A stretch of 38,070 nucleotides of DNA from Mycobacterium sp. E1214. GTDB lineage: Bacteria; Actinomycetota; Actinomycetes; Mycobacteriales; Mycobacteriaceae. Location of the stretch: assembly GCF_001666755.1 (NCBI RefSeq), contig NZ_LZJC01000014.1, positions 1-38,070 on the forward strand. The letters are read 5' to 3'. A program made the position numbers and the translations under genes. Positions 9,344 through 18,046 of the stretch are shown piece after piece; within the stretch, counting starts at the first letter, position 1, and each line of letters starts with the position of its first letter. The notes below the pieces were generated by a model that was given only the letters and a program-made list of their open reading frames with translations, was not told where the DNA came from and searched no databases.

Positions 9344-10395
9344 CGGAGTTCGCGCCCGTCGCGCCGCCCGACGCCGGCGTCGCCGCCGCCGCCCGGGCCC
9401 GCCAGGACACACTGACCAAGCCCCGCGGCTCGCTGGGCCGCCTGGAAGACCTGTCGGTGTGGCTCGCCTCCTGCCAAGGTGTCTGTCCGCCAAGGCCTTT
9501 GGAACGCGCGCGGGTGGTGGTTTTCGCCGGCGACCACGGCGTCGCCCGGTCCGGGGTGTCGGCCTACCCGCCCGAGGTGACCGCCCAGATGGTCGCCAAC
9601 TTCGAGGCGGGCGGGGCGGCGATCAACGTGCTGGCCGGCGTCGCGGGCGCCACGGTGCGGGTCGCTGATGTGGCCGTGGACGCGGCCACCGGTGAGCGCG
9701 CCGCCGCGCACAAGGTGCGGCGCGGCAGCGGGGACATCACGGTCGAGGACGCGCTGAGCGACGACGAGGTGCGGCGGGCTATCGCGGCCGGCCGGGACAT
9801 CGCCGACGAGGAGGTCGACGCCGGCGCGGACCTGTTGATCGCCGGTGACATGGGCATCGGAAACACCACGCCCGCAGCGGTTTTGGTGGCGGCGCTGACG
9901 AACGCCGAGCCGGTGGTGGCGGTCGGCTTCGGCAGCGGCGTCGACGACGCCGGGTGGGCGCGCAAGACGTCCGCGGTGCGCGACGCGCTGTTTCGCGCCC
10001 GCCGGGTGCTGCCGGACCCCGTCGGCTTGCTGCGCTGCGCGGCCGGCGCCGACCTGGCCGCGATGGCGGGCTTTTGCGCGCAGGCCGCGGTGCGGCGCAC
10101 GCCGCTGCTGCTCGACGGCATGGCGGTGACGGCGGCCGCGCTGGTCGCCGAGCGGCTGGCCCCAGGCGCCCGCGACTGGTGGCAGGCCGGGCACCGGTCC
10201 ACCGAACCGGGCCACACGCTGGCCTTGGCGGCGCTGGAGCTCGAACCGATCCTCGAGCTGCGGATGCGCCTGGGCGAGGGCAGCGGCGCGGCGCTCGCCG
10301 TGCCGGTGCTGCGCGCGGCGGCGGCCACGTTGGCGTCGATGGCCACCTTCGCGCAGGCCGGCGTCTCCGACCGGCAGCCGCCCGCGACGCCGTGA
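9340..10395 (+). CDS. cobT: Nicotinate-nucleotide--dimethylbenzimidazole phosphoribosyltransferase
   Basis: A 351-residue enzyme that activates 5,6-dimethylbenzimidazole to alpha-ribazole phosphate, the lower-ligand nucleotide of cobalamin. Diagnostic segments are [12 protein letters not shown] near residue 30, [28 protein letters not shown], and [14 protein letters not shown] in the nicotinate-nucleotide site. [13 protein letters not shown] and the GHRSTEPGH segment follow. The C-terminal glutamate-containing region [12 protein letters not shown] matches the catalytic base region of the family. It starts on GTG inside the cobU stop and ends inside the cobS GTG, both 4-bp overlaps, so translation of the three genes is coupled. 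Confidence 0.95.
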   Translation: MTEFAPVAPPDAGVAAAARARQDTLTKPRGSLGRLEDLSVWLASCQGVCPPRPLERARVVVFAGDHGVARSGVSAYPPEVTAQMVANFEAGGAAINVLAGVAGATVRVADVAVDAATGERAAAHKVRRGSGDITVEDALSDDEVRRAIAAGRDIADEEVDAGADLLIAGDMGIGNTTPAAVLVAALTNAEPVVAVGFGSGVDDAGWARKTSAVRDALFRARRVLPDPVGLLRCAAGADLAAMAGFCAQAAVRRTPLLLDGMAVTAAALVAERLAPGARDWWQAGHRSTEPGHTLALAALELEPILELRMRLGEGSGAALAVPVLRAAAATLASMATFAQAGVSDRQPPATP

Positions 10396-11150
10396 TCCGT
10401 TCGCTGGCAACTGCTTTCGCCTTCGGCACGGTGTTGCCCGTCCCGGGCTCGGCGCAGGCCCCGATGGGCCGCGGCGCCATGACGGCGCTGCCCGTGGTGG
10501 GCGCCGCGCTGGGCGCGGCGGCCGCGGCGGTGACGTGCGGGGCCGCCGCGGCGCTCGGGGCGTCGAGCCCACTGCCGGGTCTGCTGGCCGTCGCCGCGCT
10601 GTTGCTGGCGACGCGCGGGCTGCACATCGACGGTGTGGCGGACACGGCCGACGGGTTGGGCTGCTACGGGCCGCCGCAGCGCGCGCTGGCGGTGATGCGC
10701 GACGGGTCGACGGGGCCGTTCGGCGTGGCGGCCGTCGTGCTGGTGATCGCGGTGCAGGGGCTGGCGTTCTCGGCGTTGGCGGCGGCGGGGACGCGCGCCG
10801 TGTTGGGCGTCGCCATCGCGGTGTTCGCGGGCCGGGTGGCGGCCGTGCTGGCGTGCCGCCGGTCGGTGCCGGCGGCCGCCGGCAGCTCGCTGGGCGCGCG
10901 GGTCGCCGGCAGCCAACCGGCGCCCGTCGCGGCGGCCTGGGTCGCGGCGCTGCTGGGCCTGTCCGCCGCGGTGGGGCCGCGGCCGTGGCAGGGCCCGGTG
11001 GCGGTGCTGCTGGGCGTCGGGTGCGCGGGGTTGCTGGTGCGGCACTGCGTGCGCCGCCTGGGCGGGATCAGCGGCGACGTGCTGGGCGCCGCGATCGAAT
11101 GCACCGCGACGGTGAGCGCGCTGGCCCTGGCGGCGCTGGTGCGGTTCTAG
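10392..11150 (+). CDS. cobS: Adenosylcobinamide-GDP ribazoletransferase (cobalamin synthase)
   Basis: A 252-residue membrane enzyme joining AdoCbi-GDP to alpha-ribazole (phosphate), the last assembly step of cobalamin. It is strongly hydrophobic with about six to seven Ala/Val/Leu-rich helices. The acidic metal-binding motif [16 protein letters not shown] (around residues 76-91) is followed by [15 protein letters not shown], both diagnostic. The start is GTG 10392, which overlaps the cobT TGA by 4 bp. The open frame continues upstream, but only antiparallel to cobT's coding frame and with no family similarity. Length fits Rv2208 (about 249). It is convergent with ilvE. Confidence 0.93.
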   Translation: MIRSLATAFAFGTVLPVPGSAQAPMGRGAMTALPVVGAALGAAAAAVTCGAAAALGASSPLPGLLAVAALLLATRGLHIDGVADTADGLGCYGPPQRALAVMRDGSTGPFGVAAVVLVIAVQGLAFSALAAAGTRAVLGVAIAVFAGRVAAVLACRRSVPAAAGSSLGARVAGSQPAPVAAAWVAALLGLSAAVGPRPWQGPVAVLLGVGCAGLLVRHCVRRLGGISGDVLGAAIECTATVSALALAALVRF

Positions 11151-11177
11151 CCGCCGGGCTGCGCCGCGCGGCCGCGC

Positions 11178-12284
11178 TCAGCCGAGCCGCGCCATCCAGC
11201 CGTGGGTGTCGGCGAAGGTGCCCCGCTGGATGCCGGTCAGCGTGTCGCGCAACGCCATCGTGACCTCGCCGGGCTGGCCGTCGGCGACGGTGAACTCGGT
11301 GTCGCCGTACTTGACGCGCGCGACCGGGGTGATGACGGCGGCGGTGCCGCAGGCGAACACCTCGGTGATCTCGCCGGCCGCGGCCTTCTTCTGCCACTCG
11401 TCGATGTCGATCTTGCGTTCCTCGACGGCGAAGCCGGCGTCGACGGCCAACTGCAACAACGAGTCTCGGGTGATGCCCGGCAGCAGCGAACCGGACAGCT
11501 CCGGGGTGACCAACCGCGCCGAGCCGCCGCTGCCGAACACGAAGAAGATGTTCATGCCGCCCATCTCCTCGACGTAGCGGCGTTCGACGGCGTCCAGCCA
11601 CACCACCTGGTCGCAGTCGTGGGCCGCGGCCTCGGCCTGGGCGAGCAGCGAGGCGGCGTAGTTGCCGCCGAACTTGGCGGCGCCGGTGCCGCCGGGGCTG
11701 GCCCGCACGTAGTCCGTCGACACCCACACCGTCACCGGGTTGATGCCGCCCTTGAAGTAGGCGCCGGCCGGCGACGCGATCAGCAGGTAGCGGTACCGCT
11801 TGGCCGGGCGCACGCCCAGCCCCGGCTCGGTGGCGATGACGAAGGGCCGCAGGTACAGCGCGGCCTCGCCCCCGGCGACGGGCACCCACGCGTCGTCGAC
11901 GGCCACCAGCTGGCACAGCGAACCCATGAACAGCTCGTCGGGCAGCTCGGGCATCGCGAGCCGCCGCGCCGAGGACCGCAGCCGCGCGGCGTTGGCCTCG
12001 GCGCGAAACGACACGACGGAGCCGTCGGCCCAGCGGTAGGCCTTGAGGCCCTCGAAGATCTCCTGCGCGTAGTGCAGCACCAGCGCCGACGGGTCGAGCT
12101 CGATCGGGCCGTAGGGAATGACGCGGGCGTCGTGCCAGCCCCGGCCCTCGTCGTAGTCGATGGACACCATGTGGTCGGTGAAGTACCGGCCGAATCCGGG
12201 GTCGGCCAAGATGGTCTCGCGCTCGGCGTCCGGAACGGGATTCTCCGAGTGCGCGACCGTGAACTCGAGCGAGCCGCTGGACAT
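11178..12284 (-). CDS. ilvE: Branched-chain amino-acid aminotransferase
   Basis: A 368-residue PLP enzyme (fold type IV) that interconverts branched-chain amino acids and 2-oxo acids, and in mycobacteria also takes part in methionine recycling. The PLP lysine is Lys204 in [23 protein letters not shown] and the phosphate-binding [11 protein letters not shown] are conserved. Length and lysine number equal those of M. tuberculosis IlvE as I recall them. ATG 12284 ([10 protein letters not shown]) is chosen over an upstream in-frame start because the leaderless -10 TACAAT sits exactly 7 nt before it. A 55-bp spacer separates it from gcvT upstream, so both a shared and an own promoter are possible. 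Confidence 0.95.
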   Translation of the reverse strand: MSSGSLEFTVAHSENPVPDAERETILADPGFGRYFTDHMVSIDYDEGRGWHDARVIPYGPIELDPSALVLHYAQEIFEGLKAYRWADGSVVSFRAEANAARLRSSARRLAMPELPDELFMGSLCQLVAVDDAWVPVAGGEAALYLRPFVIATEPGLGVRPAKRYRYLLIASPAGAYFKGGINPVTVWVSTDYVRASPGGTGAAKFGGNYAASLLAQAEAAAHDCDQVVWLDAVERRYVEEMGGMNIFFVFGSGGSARLVTPELSGSLLPGITRDSLLQLAVDAGFAVEERKIDIDEWQKKAAAGEITEVFACGTAAVITPVARVKYGDTEFTVADGQPGEVTMALRDTLTGIQRGTFADTHGWMARLG

Positions 12285-12291
12285 GGGGCTG

Positions 12292-12297
12292 ATTGTA
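12292..12297 (-). promoter_or_regulatory. Candidate -10 for leaderless ilvE mRNA
   Basis: On the minus strand TACAAT is followed by 7 nt (CAGCCCC) and the ilvE ATG. It is one of the strongest TANNNT-N7-start matches in the window and lies in a locally AT-rich patch. Confidence 0.6.
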
Positions 12298-12339
12298 TAT
12301 GCGCCCGCCAACGGGTTTTTGCCCGCGCAATCCCCGCGG

Positions 12340-13473
12340 TTAACGGGTTTTCGCCTCGACGAAGGGCGGCCGCACCACGTCACACTCGACCGACCGGCCG
12401 CGGACGTCGACGGTCACCCGTTGGCCGTCCTCGACCCCGGCGGCCACGTCGATCAGCGCCAGCCCGATGCCCACCTGCAGCGACGGGGAGAACGTGCCGG
12501 AGGTGGTCACCCCGACCGGCGCATCCCCGGCCAGCACCGTCAGCCCGGGGCGCAGCACGCCGCGCCCGACCATCCGCAGCCCGCGCAGCAACCGGCGCGG
12601 CCCGGCCGCCTTCTCGGCCAGCAGCGCCTCGCGGCCGAAGAACGCGTCCTTCTTCCAGCCGATCGCCCAGCCGCAGCGGGCCTGCAGCGGCGAGATCTCG
12701 GGCGACAGCTCGTGGCCGTGCAGCGGATAACCCATCTCGGTGCGCAGGGTGTCGCGGGCGCCCAGGCCGGCCGGCTCACCGCCGGCGGCGCGCACCCCGG
12801 TCACCAGCGCGTCGAACACCACCCCGGCCGTGTCCCACGGCGGCAGCAGCTCGTAGCCGTGCTCGCCGGTGTAACCCGTGCGGCAGACCCGCACCGGCAC
12901 CCCGTCGAACGACGCGTCGGCATAACCCATGTAGTCCATGTCGGCGGGCAGGCCCAGCTCGGTGAGCACGTCCGGCGAGCGGGGGCCCTGCACGGCCAGG
13001 ACCGCGTAGTCGCGGTGCAGGTCGGTGATCGTCAGGCCGGCGGACGCGTTGCTGGCCTGGAAGGCCTGCAGCGCCTCGACCACGGCGGCGGTGTTGGCGG
13101 CGTTGGGCACCAGGAAGATCTCGTCGTCGCTCACGTAGTAGGCGATCAGGTCGTCGATGACGCCGCCGGATTCGGTGCAGCACAACGTGTATTGCGCCTT
13201 GCCGGGGCCGATGCGACCGAGGTCATTGGTGAGCGCGGAGTTGACGAACTGGGCGGCCCCGGGGCCGCGGACCAGCGCCTTGCCGAGGTGGCTGACGTCG
13301 AAGAGGCCGACGGCGTTGCGGGTGGCGGTGTGTTCGCTGACGGTGCCGGCGTAGGACACCGGCATCAACCAGCCGCCGAATTCGGCGAAGCTGGCGCCCA
13401 GCGCGCGGTGGCGGTCTTCCAGCGGTCCACGCAGGGGTTCGCGGGGTTCGAGGGGCTCGGCTGCAGGGGTCAC
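12340..13473 (-). CDS. gcvT: Aminomethyltransferase (glycine cleavage T protein)
   Basis: A 377-residue tetrahydrofolate-dependent T protein that releases ammonia from the aminomethyl-lipoyl group on GcvH and forms 5,10-methylene-THF. The N-terminal [41 protein letters not shown] contains the catalytic aspartate region. [14 protein letters not shown] and [20 protein letters not shown] are classic GcvT signatures, and the C-terminal beta-barrel has [17 protein letters not shown] at 13473 (VTPAAEP). No glycine riboswitch fits in the 50-bp spacer to pepB. The other gcv genes are not in the window. It depends on the lipoate produced by LipB and LipA further right. Confidence 0.95.
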   Translation of the reverse strand: MTPAAEPLEPREPLRGPLEDRHRALGASFAEFGGWLMPVSYAGTVSEHTATRNAVGLFDVSHLGKALVRGPGAAQFVNSALTNDLGRIGPGKAQYTLCCTESGGVIDDLIAYYVSDDEIFLVPNAANTAAVVEALQAFQASNASAGLTITDLHRDYAVLAVQGPRSPDVLTELGLPADMDYMGYADASFDGVPVRVCRTGYTGEHGYELLPPWDTAGVVFDALVTGVRAAGGEPAGLGARDTLRTEMGYPLHGHELSPEISPLQARCGWAIGWKKDAFFGREALLAEKAAGPRRLLRGLRMVGRGVLRPGLTVLAGDAPVGVTTSGTFSPSLQVGIGLALIDVAAGVEDGQRVTVDVRGRSVECDVVRPPFVEAKTR

Positions 13474-13481
13474 GACCCTTC

Positions 13482-13516
13482 ACCCTAATCAGCGGCGGCC
13501 CGCGGCCCACTAGGGT
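13482..13516. promoter_or_regulatory. Back-to-back leaderless promoters of gcvT and pepB
   Basis: On the minus strand TAGGGT (13482-13487) lies 8 nt before the gcvT GTG. On the plus strand TAGGGT (13511-13516) lies exactly 7 nt before the pepB ATG at 13524. Only 50 bp separate the two start codons, so two -10 elements 23 bp apart face away from each other and their -35 regions must overlap. Confidence 0.55.
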
Positions 13517-13523
13517 GATGCGG

Positions 13524-15071
13524 ATGAGCACCGAACCCGGTTACGCCGCCCCCACCGTCACTGTCGCCACGTCGCTGCCCAAACGCGGCGGGACCTCGTC
13601 CGTGCTGATCGTGCCGGTCGTGTCCACCGGGGACGACGACCAGCCCGGCGCGGCGCTGGCGGCGGCCGAGCCCTTCCTGTCTGCCGACGCGGTCGCCGAG
13701 ATTCAGGCCGGGCTGCGGGCGCTGGAGGCCACGGGCGGCGCCGATCAGGTGCACCGGCTCGTGGTGCCGTCGCTGCCGGTGTCCAGCGTGCTGACGGTCG
13801 GCCTGGGCAAGCCGCGCCCCGAGTGGCCCGCCGACACGATCCGCCGGGCCGCCGGGGTGGCCGGGCGGTCGCTCGGCAAGACCGAGTCGGTGCTCACCAC
13901 GCTGGGCGAGCTGCCCGGCGCCGACGTCCTCTCCGCCGCCGTCGAGGGCTTGATCCTGGGCAGCTACCGGTTCACCGACTTCCGCAGCGCCAAGACGGCA
14001 CCCAAAGATCAAGGGCTGCGCAAGATCACGGTGCTGGCCACCGCGAAGGACGCGAAGAAGGATGCCGCGCACGGCGCCGCGGTGGCGACGGCCGTCGCCA
14101 CGGCACGCGACTTCGTCAACACCCCGCCCAGCCACCTCTTCCCCGCCGAATTCGCCAAGCGCGCGCGGGCTTTGGGCGAATCGGTGGGTCTGGAAGTGGA
14201 GGTGCTCGACGACAAGGCGCTGCAGAAGGGCGGCTACGGCGGCATCATCGGCGTCGGGCAGGGCTCGTCGCGCCCGCCGCGGCTGGTCCGCCTGACGCAC
14301 CGCGGCTCCAAGCACGCCAAGCGATCCAAGCAGGCCAAGAAGGTGGCCCTGGTCGGCAAGGGCGTCACCTTCGACACCGGCGGCATCTCGATCAAGCCGG
14401 CCGCGGGCATGCACCACATGACCTCGGACATGGGCGGCGCGGCCGCGGTCATCGCGACCGTCGCGCTGGCCGCGCAGCTGGAGCTGCCGATCGACGTCAT
14501 CGCCACGGTGCCGATGGCCGAGAACATGCCGTCGGCGACGGCGCAGCGCCCGGGCGACGTGCTGACCCAGTACGGCGGGATCACCGTCGAGGTGCAGAAC
14601 ACCGACGCCGAGGGGCGGCTCATCCTCGCCGACGCCATCGTGCGGGCGTGCGAGGACAACCCGGACTATCTGATCGAGACGTCGACATTGACCGGAGCGC
14701 AGACGGTGGCGCTCGGCGCCCGCATCCCCGGCGTGATGGGCAGCGACGAGTTCCGCGACCGCGTCGCGGAGATCTCGCAGCGGGTCGGTGAGAACGGCTG
14801 GCCGATGCCGTTGCCCGACGAGCTCAAGGAAGACCTGAAGTCGACGGTGGCCGATTTGTCGAACATCAGCGGGCAGCGCTTCGCCGGCATGCTGGTCGCC
14901 GGGGTGTTCCTGCGTGAGTTCGTCGCCGACGGCGTGAGCTGGGCGCACCTCGACGTGGCCGGACCGGCGTTCAACACCGGCAGCGCGTGGGGCTACTCGC
15001 CCAAGGGCGCGACCGGCGTGCCGACCCGCACCATGTTCGCGGTGCTGGAGGACATCGCCGAAAACGGCTAG
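13524..15071 (+). CDS. pepB: Leucyl aminopeptidase (M17 family, cytosol aminopeptidase)
   Basis: A 515-residue two-metal exopeptidase that trims N-terminal residues from cytoplasmic peptides. The C-terminal M17 domain carries [45 protein letters not shown] and the signature NTDAEGRL, which together hold the zinc ligands and catalytic Lys and Arg. [10 protein letters not shown] and [15 protein letters not shown] close the fold. GTG 13515 and ATG 13518 are also in frame, but ATG 13524 gives the 515 residues of Rv2213 (from memory) and is 7 nt after the -10. I recall an adenylyl cyclase gene (Rv2212) between gcvT and pepB in M. tuberculosis; there is no room for it here. Confidence 0.95.
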   Translation: MSTEPGYAAPTVTVATSLPKRGGTSSVLIVPVVSTGDDDQPGAALAAAEPFLSADAVAEIQAGLRALEATGGADQVHRLVVPSLPVSSVLTVGLGKPRPEWPADTIRRAAGVAGRSLGKTESVLTTLGELPGADVLSAAVEGLILGSYRFTDFRSAKTAPKDQGLRKITVLATAKDAKKDAAHGAAVATAVATARDFVNTPPSHLFPAEFAKRARALGESVGLEVEVLDDKALQKGGYGGIIGVGQGSSRPPRLVRLTHRGSKHAKRSKQAKKVALVGKGVTFDTGGISIKPAAGMHHMTSDMGGAAAVIATVALAAQLELPIDVIATVPMAENMPSATAQRPGDVLTQYGGITVEVQNTDAEGRLILADAIVRACEDNPDYLIETSTLTGAQTVALGARIPGVMGSDEFRDRVAEISQRVGENGWPMPLPDELKEDLKSTVADLSNISGQRFAGMLVAGVFLREFVADGVSWAHLDVAGPAFNTGSAWGYSPKGATGVPTRTMFAVLEDIAENG

Positions 15072-15074
15072 CGT

Positions 15075-16679
15075 TCAGCGCCGGCCCGTCATGAGCAAGA
15101 ACACGGCGCGGCGCACGTTGCGGCGCGGCCAGCCGGTCAGGCCGTCCGCGGCGAGCGCCGCGTTGGCCGCGTTGCGCCCGCACGCGCCGTGCACCGAGCC
15201 GCCCGGGCTGGCCGACGCGCTGCCCAGATAGAGCCGCTCGACGGGCGTCTCGGCGCGGCCCATGCCCGGCGCCGGGCGGAAGATGAGCATCTGCTGCAGC
15301 TGCGAGGTGCCGCCGTTGACCGCGCCGCGGTGCAGGTTGGCGTCGTGGGCCTCCAGGTCGGACGGCCGTTGCAGGAAGCGGCCGACGACGTGGGCACCGA
15401 AGCCGGGGGCGTGTTCCTCGATGACGCGATCCATCGACTCGGCGAGCTGCTCGGCCGACGCGTCGTCGGAGACCTCGCGCGGCAGATGCGTGTAGGCCCA
15501 GACGCTTTCGGTGCCGGCCGGTGACCGGGAGGGATCGGCGGTGGTGGTCTGGCCCAGCAGCATGAACGGACGCTGCGGCACGGTGCGGGTGTTGACGTCG
15601 GCCATCCACCGCACCAGGCCGTCCCCGTCGGCGCCCAGGTGCACGGTCCCGGCGTCGTGCAGGTTGGCGGCGCGCCACGGGATCGGCGCGTCGAGCGTGT
15701 AGTTCACCTTGACCACGGGCGGGTCCCACACGAAGTGCCGCAGGTCGCGCAGCAGCCCTGGCGGCACCGCGTCCGGGGGCAGCATGTCGCAGAACAGCCG
15801 GGGCGCCGTCACGGCGGCGATCACCGCGCGGCGCGCCCGCACGATGCGGCCGTCGGCGGTGCTGACGCCGACGGCCCGGCCGCCCTCGACGTGGATGCGG
15901 GTGACCTCCCGGTTGCATTCGATCTGCGCCCCGGCCGACTCGGCCCGCCTGACCAGCGCCGCCGTCAGCTGGCCCGACCCCCCGACGGGCACCGGCCAGC
16001 CGCAGTCCTGGGCGAGCATGGTCATCAGCAGGCCCATCACGCCGCTGCCGGGCGCGTCCAGCGGAATGTCGGCGTGTAAGGCGTTGCCCAACAACATGAC
16101 TCGCGGCGCGTCGCCGTCGAACAGCTGTTGGGCCATCGCGTTGGCGGGCTGGACCAGCAGGTTCGCCAGCCGCAACGCGTCCGACGTCCCGAGCTTGTGC
16201 AGGAGCGTCAGCAGCGGGCGCACCGGTGGGAACGGCGACAGGATCGCTTCGAGCAGCGGCTTTTTGACGGTGTTCCACAGCTCGACCGTGCGCAGCCAGT
16301 TCGCGCCGTCCCCCGGGACGCGGCGCTCGAATTCGGCGGCTGTCTGGCCGGGGTCGTGGTACACGATCGGCGGGTCGTCGTCGGCGGCGTTGCGCGGATG
16401 GCCCACCACCGTCGGCGCGTGGGACCACCGCAACCCGTGATCCTCCAACTGCAACGCCGCCATCGCCGGGGACGCCACGGTCATCGGATAGTAGGAACTG
16501 AACAGGTCGGTGACGTAGCCCGGCGTCAGCTCGGCACTGCGCACGGCGCCGCCCGGTTCCGGCTGGGCCTCCAGCACCAGCACGTCCCACCCGGCGTCGG
16601 CCAGCATGGCCGCGGCGACCAGCCCGTGATGCCCGGCCCCGACGACCACGGCGTCGACGGCGTCTCGGGGCGCGCTCAC
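15075..16679 (-). CDS. FAD-dependent oxidoreductase, phytoene-dehydrogenase/PYROXD2-like
   Basis: A 534-residue flavoprotein. The N-terminal dinucleotide-binding fold is clear: VDAVVVGAGHHGLVAAAMLADAG with GxGxxG at residues 14-19 and Glu37 closing the second strand. PEPGGAVRS contacts the FAD ribose. The C-terminal ERLYLGSASASPGGSVHGACGRNAANAAL resembles the FAD-binding end of CrtI/PYROXD2-type enzymes. Substrate is unknown, and no carotenoid genes are nearby. GTG 16679 overlaps the upstream SRPBCC gene by 4 bp (GTGA), so the two are translationally coupled and may share a hydrophobic or polyketide-like substrate. It ends 3 bp from the pepB stop. I recall ephD at this place in M. tuberculosis. 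Confidence 0.85.
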   Translation of the reverse strand: MSAPRDAVDAVVVGAGHHGLVAAAMLADAGWDVLVLEAQPEPGGAVRSAELTPGYVTDLFSSYYPMTVASPAMAALQLEDHGLRWSHAPTVVGHPRNAADDDPPIVYHDPGQTAAEFERRVPGDGANWLRTVELWNTVKKPLLEAILSPFPPVRPLLTLLHKLGTSDALRLANLLVQPANAMAQQLFDGDAPRVMLLGNALHADIPLDAPGSGVMGLLMTMLAQDCGWPVPVGGSGQLTAALVRRAESAGAQIECNREVTRIHVEGGRAVGVSTADGRIVRARRAVIAAVTAPRLFCDMLPPDAVPPGLLRDLRHFVWDPPVVKVNYTLDAPIPWRAANLHDAGTVHLGADGDGLVRWMADVNTRTVPQRPFMLLGQTTTADPSRSPAGTESVWAYTHLPREVSDDASAEQLAESMDRVIEEHAPGFGAHVVGRFLQRPSDLEAHDANLHRGAVNGGTSQLQQMLIFRPAPGMGRAETPVERLYLGSASASPGGSVHGACGRNAANAALAADGLTGWPRRNVRRAVFLLMTGRR

Positions 16680-17149
16680 GTCACCTGGCTCGGCTCCCGG
16701 TGCTCCGCGAGCGCCGCCAGCCGCCACAGGCATTCCTTGTTGCGCGGATAGGCCGCGGCCAGGGCCAGGGAATCGGGGACGACGCCCATCGGGCCCACGG
16801 CCGGCACCTCGATCATCTCCACCCGGCACCCCTGCGACGTCTCCTGCAGGAGCAGCGTGATGCGGGCGGCGCCCAGCGGCCCGAGGTGGGCGCGCAGCAT
16901 CAGTTTGTGCGGCGGCTCGCTCACCTCGACGACCGTCTTGTCGTTGATCACCAACGGCCAGATGCCGATCGAATGCTCGATCGTGGAGCCGGGTTCCGGC
17001 CAGTCGGGGTCGACGGCCCGCATCCGGCTGTTGCCCACCACCCACTGGGTGTACGTCCAGCCGTCGGCGAGCACCTCCCACACCCGTTCGCAGGGAGCGG
17101 GCACCTCCCGAACCGCTGTGATCACCTCGCGTCCTTTCGCCTGCGCCAT
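16676..17149 (-). CDS. SRPBCC/polyketide cyclase-like lipid-binding protein
   Basis: A 157-residue START/Bet-v-1-type protein. Supporting features are the opening EVITAVREVPAPCERVWEVLADGWTYTQWVVG, typical of SRPBCC helix-grip proteins that bind hydrophobic ligands. Then come alternating strands (STIEHSIGIWPLVINDKTVVEV, HKLMLRAHLGPLGAARITLLLQE, CRVEMIEVPAVGP) and a long C-terminal helix (RNKECLWRLAALAEHR). No catalytic residues can be assigned. ATG 17147-17149. It is the first gene of a two-gene unit whose second member is the FAD oxidoreductase, suggesting it presents or shields that enzyme's substrate. This is inference from gene order. Confidence 0.8.
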   Translation of the reverse strand: MAQAKGREVITAVREVPAPCERVWEVLADGWTYTQWVVGNSRMRAVDPDWPEPGSTIEHSIGIWPLVINDKTVVEVSEPPHKLMLRAHLGPLGAARITLLLQETSQGCRVEMIEVPAVGPMGVVPDSLALAAAYPRNKECLWRLAALAEHREPSQVT

Positions 17150-17260
17150 TGCGCCGGGATACCCAGAATCGCGGCGCGTACCCGGTGAACTCCGCGTTTA
17201 CAGCGGCTGCGGGCCGGTTAACCTGCTACCGGTCCAAACCCTGAGGCGAAAGGCGCGATC

Positions 17261-17605
17261 GTGACGCTGCGACGGTTGATCATCGGTGTGGGTGCGGTGC
17301 TGTTACTGGCCGGCGTGATTGGGCTGTTGGCGCCCGTGTCGATCTCGGACGGCAACGGCCACTCCATCGGCTGCGGCAACGCGGTCGCCACCGACCTGTC
17401 CTCGGCCCGCAGCGCGAACAACAACAGCGTGGCCAACGTCCCGATCCTCAACCAGGTGGTCCCGCACACCGACTACGTCGCGCAGTGCCAGTCGTCGGTG
17501 GGCAGCCGGCGCACCTGGACGATCCCGCTGACCATCCTGGGGATCCTCGGCATCGCCGGGGCGCTGCTGGTGCGGCGCGAGGGTGCGGCCCGGCCGGGTA
17601 TCTGA
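17261..17605 (+). CDS. Small two-helix membrane protein with an extracytoplasmic cysteine pair, unknown
   Basis: A 114-residue protein I do not recognise. Helix 1 spans about residues 5-24 (LIIGVGAVLLLAGVIGLLA) and helix 2 about 88-104 (IPLTILGILGIAGALLV). Between them is a 60-residue loop rich in Asn and Ser with exactly two cysteines, Cys38 and Cys76, well placed for a disulfide. A short basic tail follows helix 2. The GTG start has AAAGG about 8 nt upstream, and TAACCT at 17219-17224 is a possible -10 giving a 30-nt leader. The gene stands alone, divergent from the SRPBCC/oxidoreductase pair. Confidence 0.7.
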   Translation: MTLRRLIIGVGAVLLLAGVIGLLAPVSISDGNGHSIGCGNAVATDLSSARSANNNSVANVPILNQVVPHTDYVAQCQSSVGSRRTWTIPLTILGILGIAGALLVRREGAARPGI

Positions 17606-18046
17606 CCCGGCGGGCCCGACGACCTTAGGTTTCACCTCGCCCGCGTGGCGAACCGCGAAAGCCCTTGCAGCGCATAGGATTTGAGACTCAAACCGCTGAA
17701 TCGGCGCGGGCGCCGGGCGGTTGACGTGACCCGGGCCCCGGCGGCCGTCGACGGCGCCGCCCCCTTCCGGTTGGCGCGTCGAAGCCGGTGCCGATGCCGT
17801 GCGCAAGACGCCAGCGCGAGGGCATCCCCCGGCCCACGTCGGCGACGTGCCCACGGTTGTGATGTTGCCGACAAGGCCGTCTCCGCGGCCCGGCTGAAGT
17901 GGGCACCAGGCGGGTAGGGCGGTCGGTCCGCCCTGGATGTGTGCCGACGGAGGCGCAGTGACAGGATAGTTTTGGATTGCTGCCGCGGTTCTTGTCAGCG
18001 AGCTGTTGACCCATCCCGACCACGCGTGATCGAGGAGTCAGAAGAG
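17606..18046. other. 441-bp non-coding spacer upstream of dlaT
   Basis: No convincing gene: open frames here are short, Arg/Ala/Pro-rich and lack starts with ribosome-binding sites. It contains the 13-bp palindrome at 17680-17692 and CACGTC-GGC-GACGTG, another short inverted repeat. TAGTTT near 17966 is a possible dlaT -10. It is unusually long for this window, so it may hold the dlaT regulatory region or a small RNA. Confidence 0.5.
17680..17692. repeat. 13-bp palindrome TTTGAG-A-CTCAAA
   Basis: A perfect odd-centred inverted repeat in a locally AT-rich patch, 75 bp after the small membrane protein stop and about 355 bp before dlaT. It could be an operator for a dimeric regulator. Function is not shown by the sequence. 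Confidence 0.35.

Noticed and set aside
13474..13523. Glycine riboswitch upstream of gcvT
   Set aside because: Only 50 bp lie between gcvT and pepB, too short for the aptamer.
17681..17917. Possible 78-codon plus-strand gene in the dlaT spacer
   Set aside because: Arg/Ala-rich, no start signal, and frame use does not show the third-position GC pattern of neighbouring genes.
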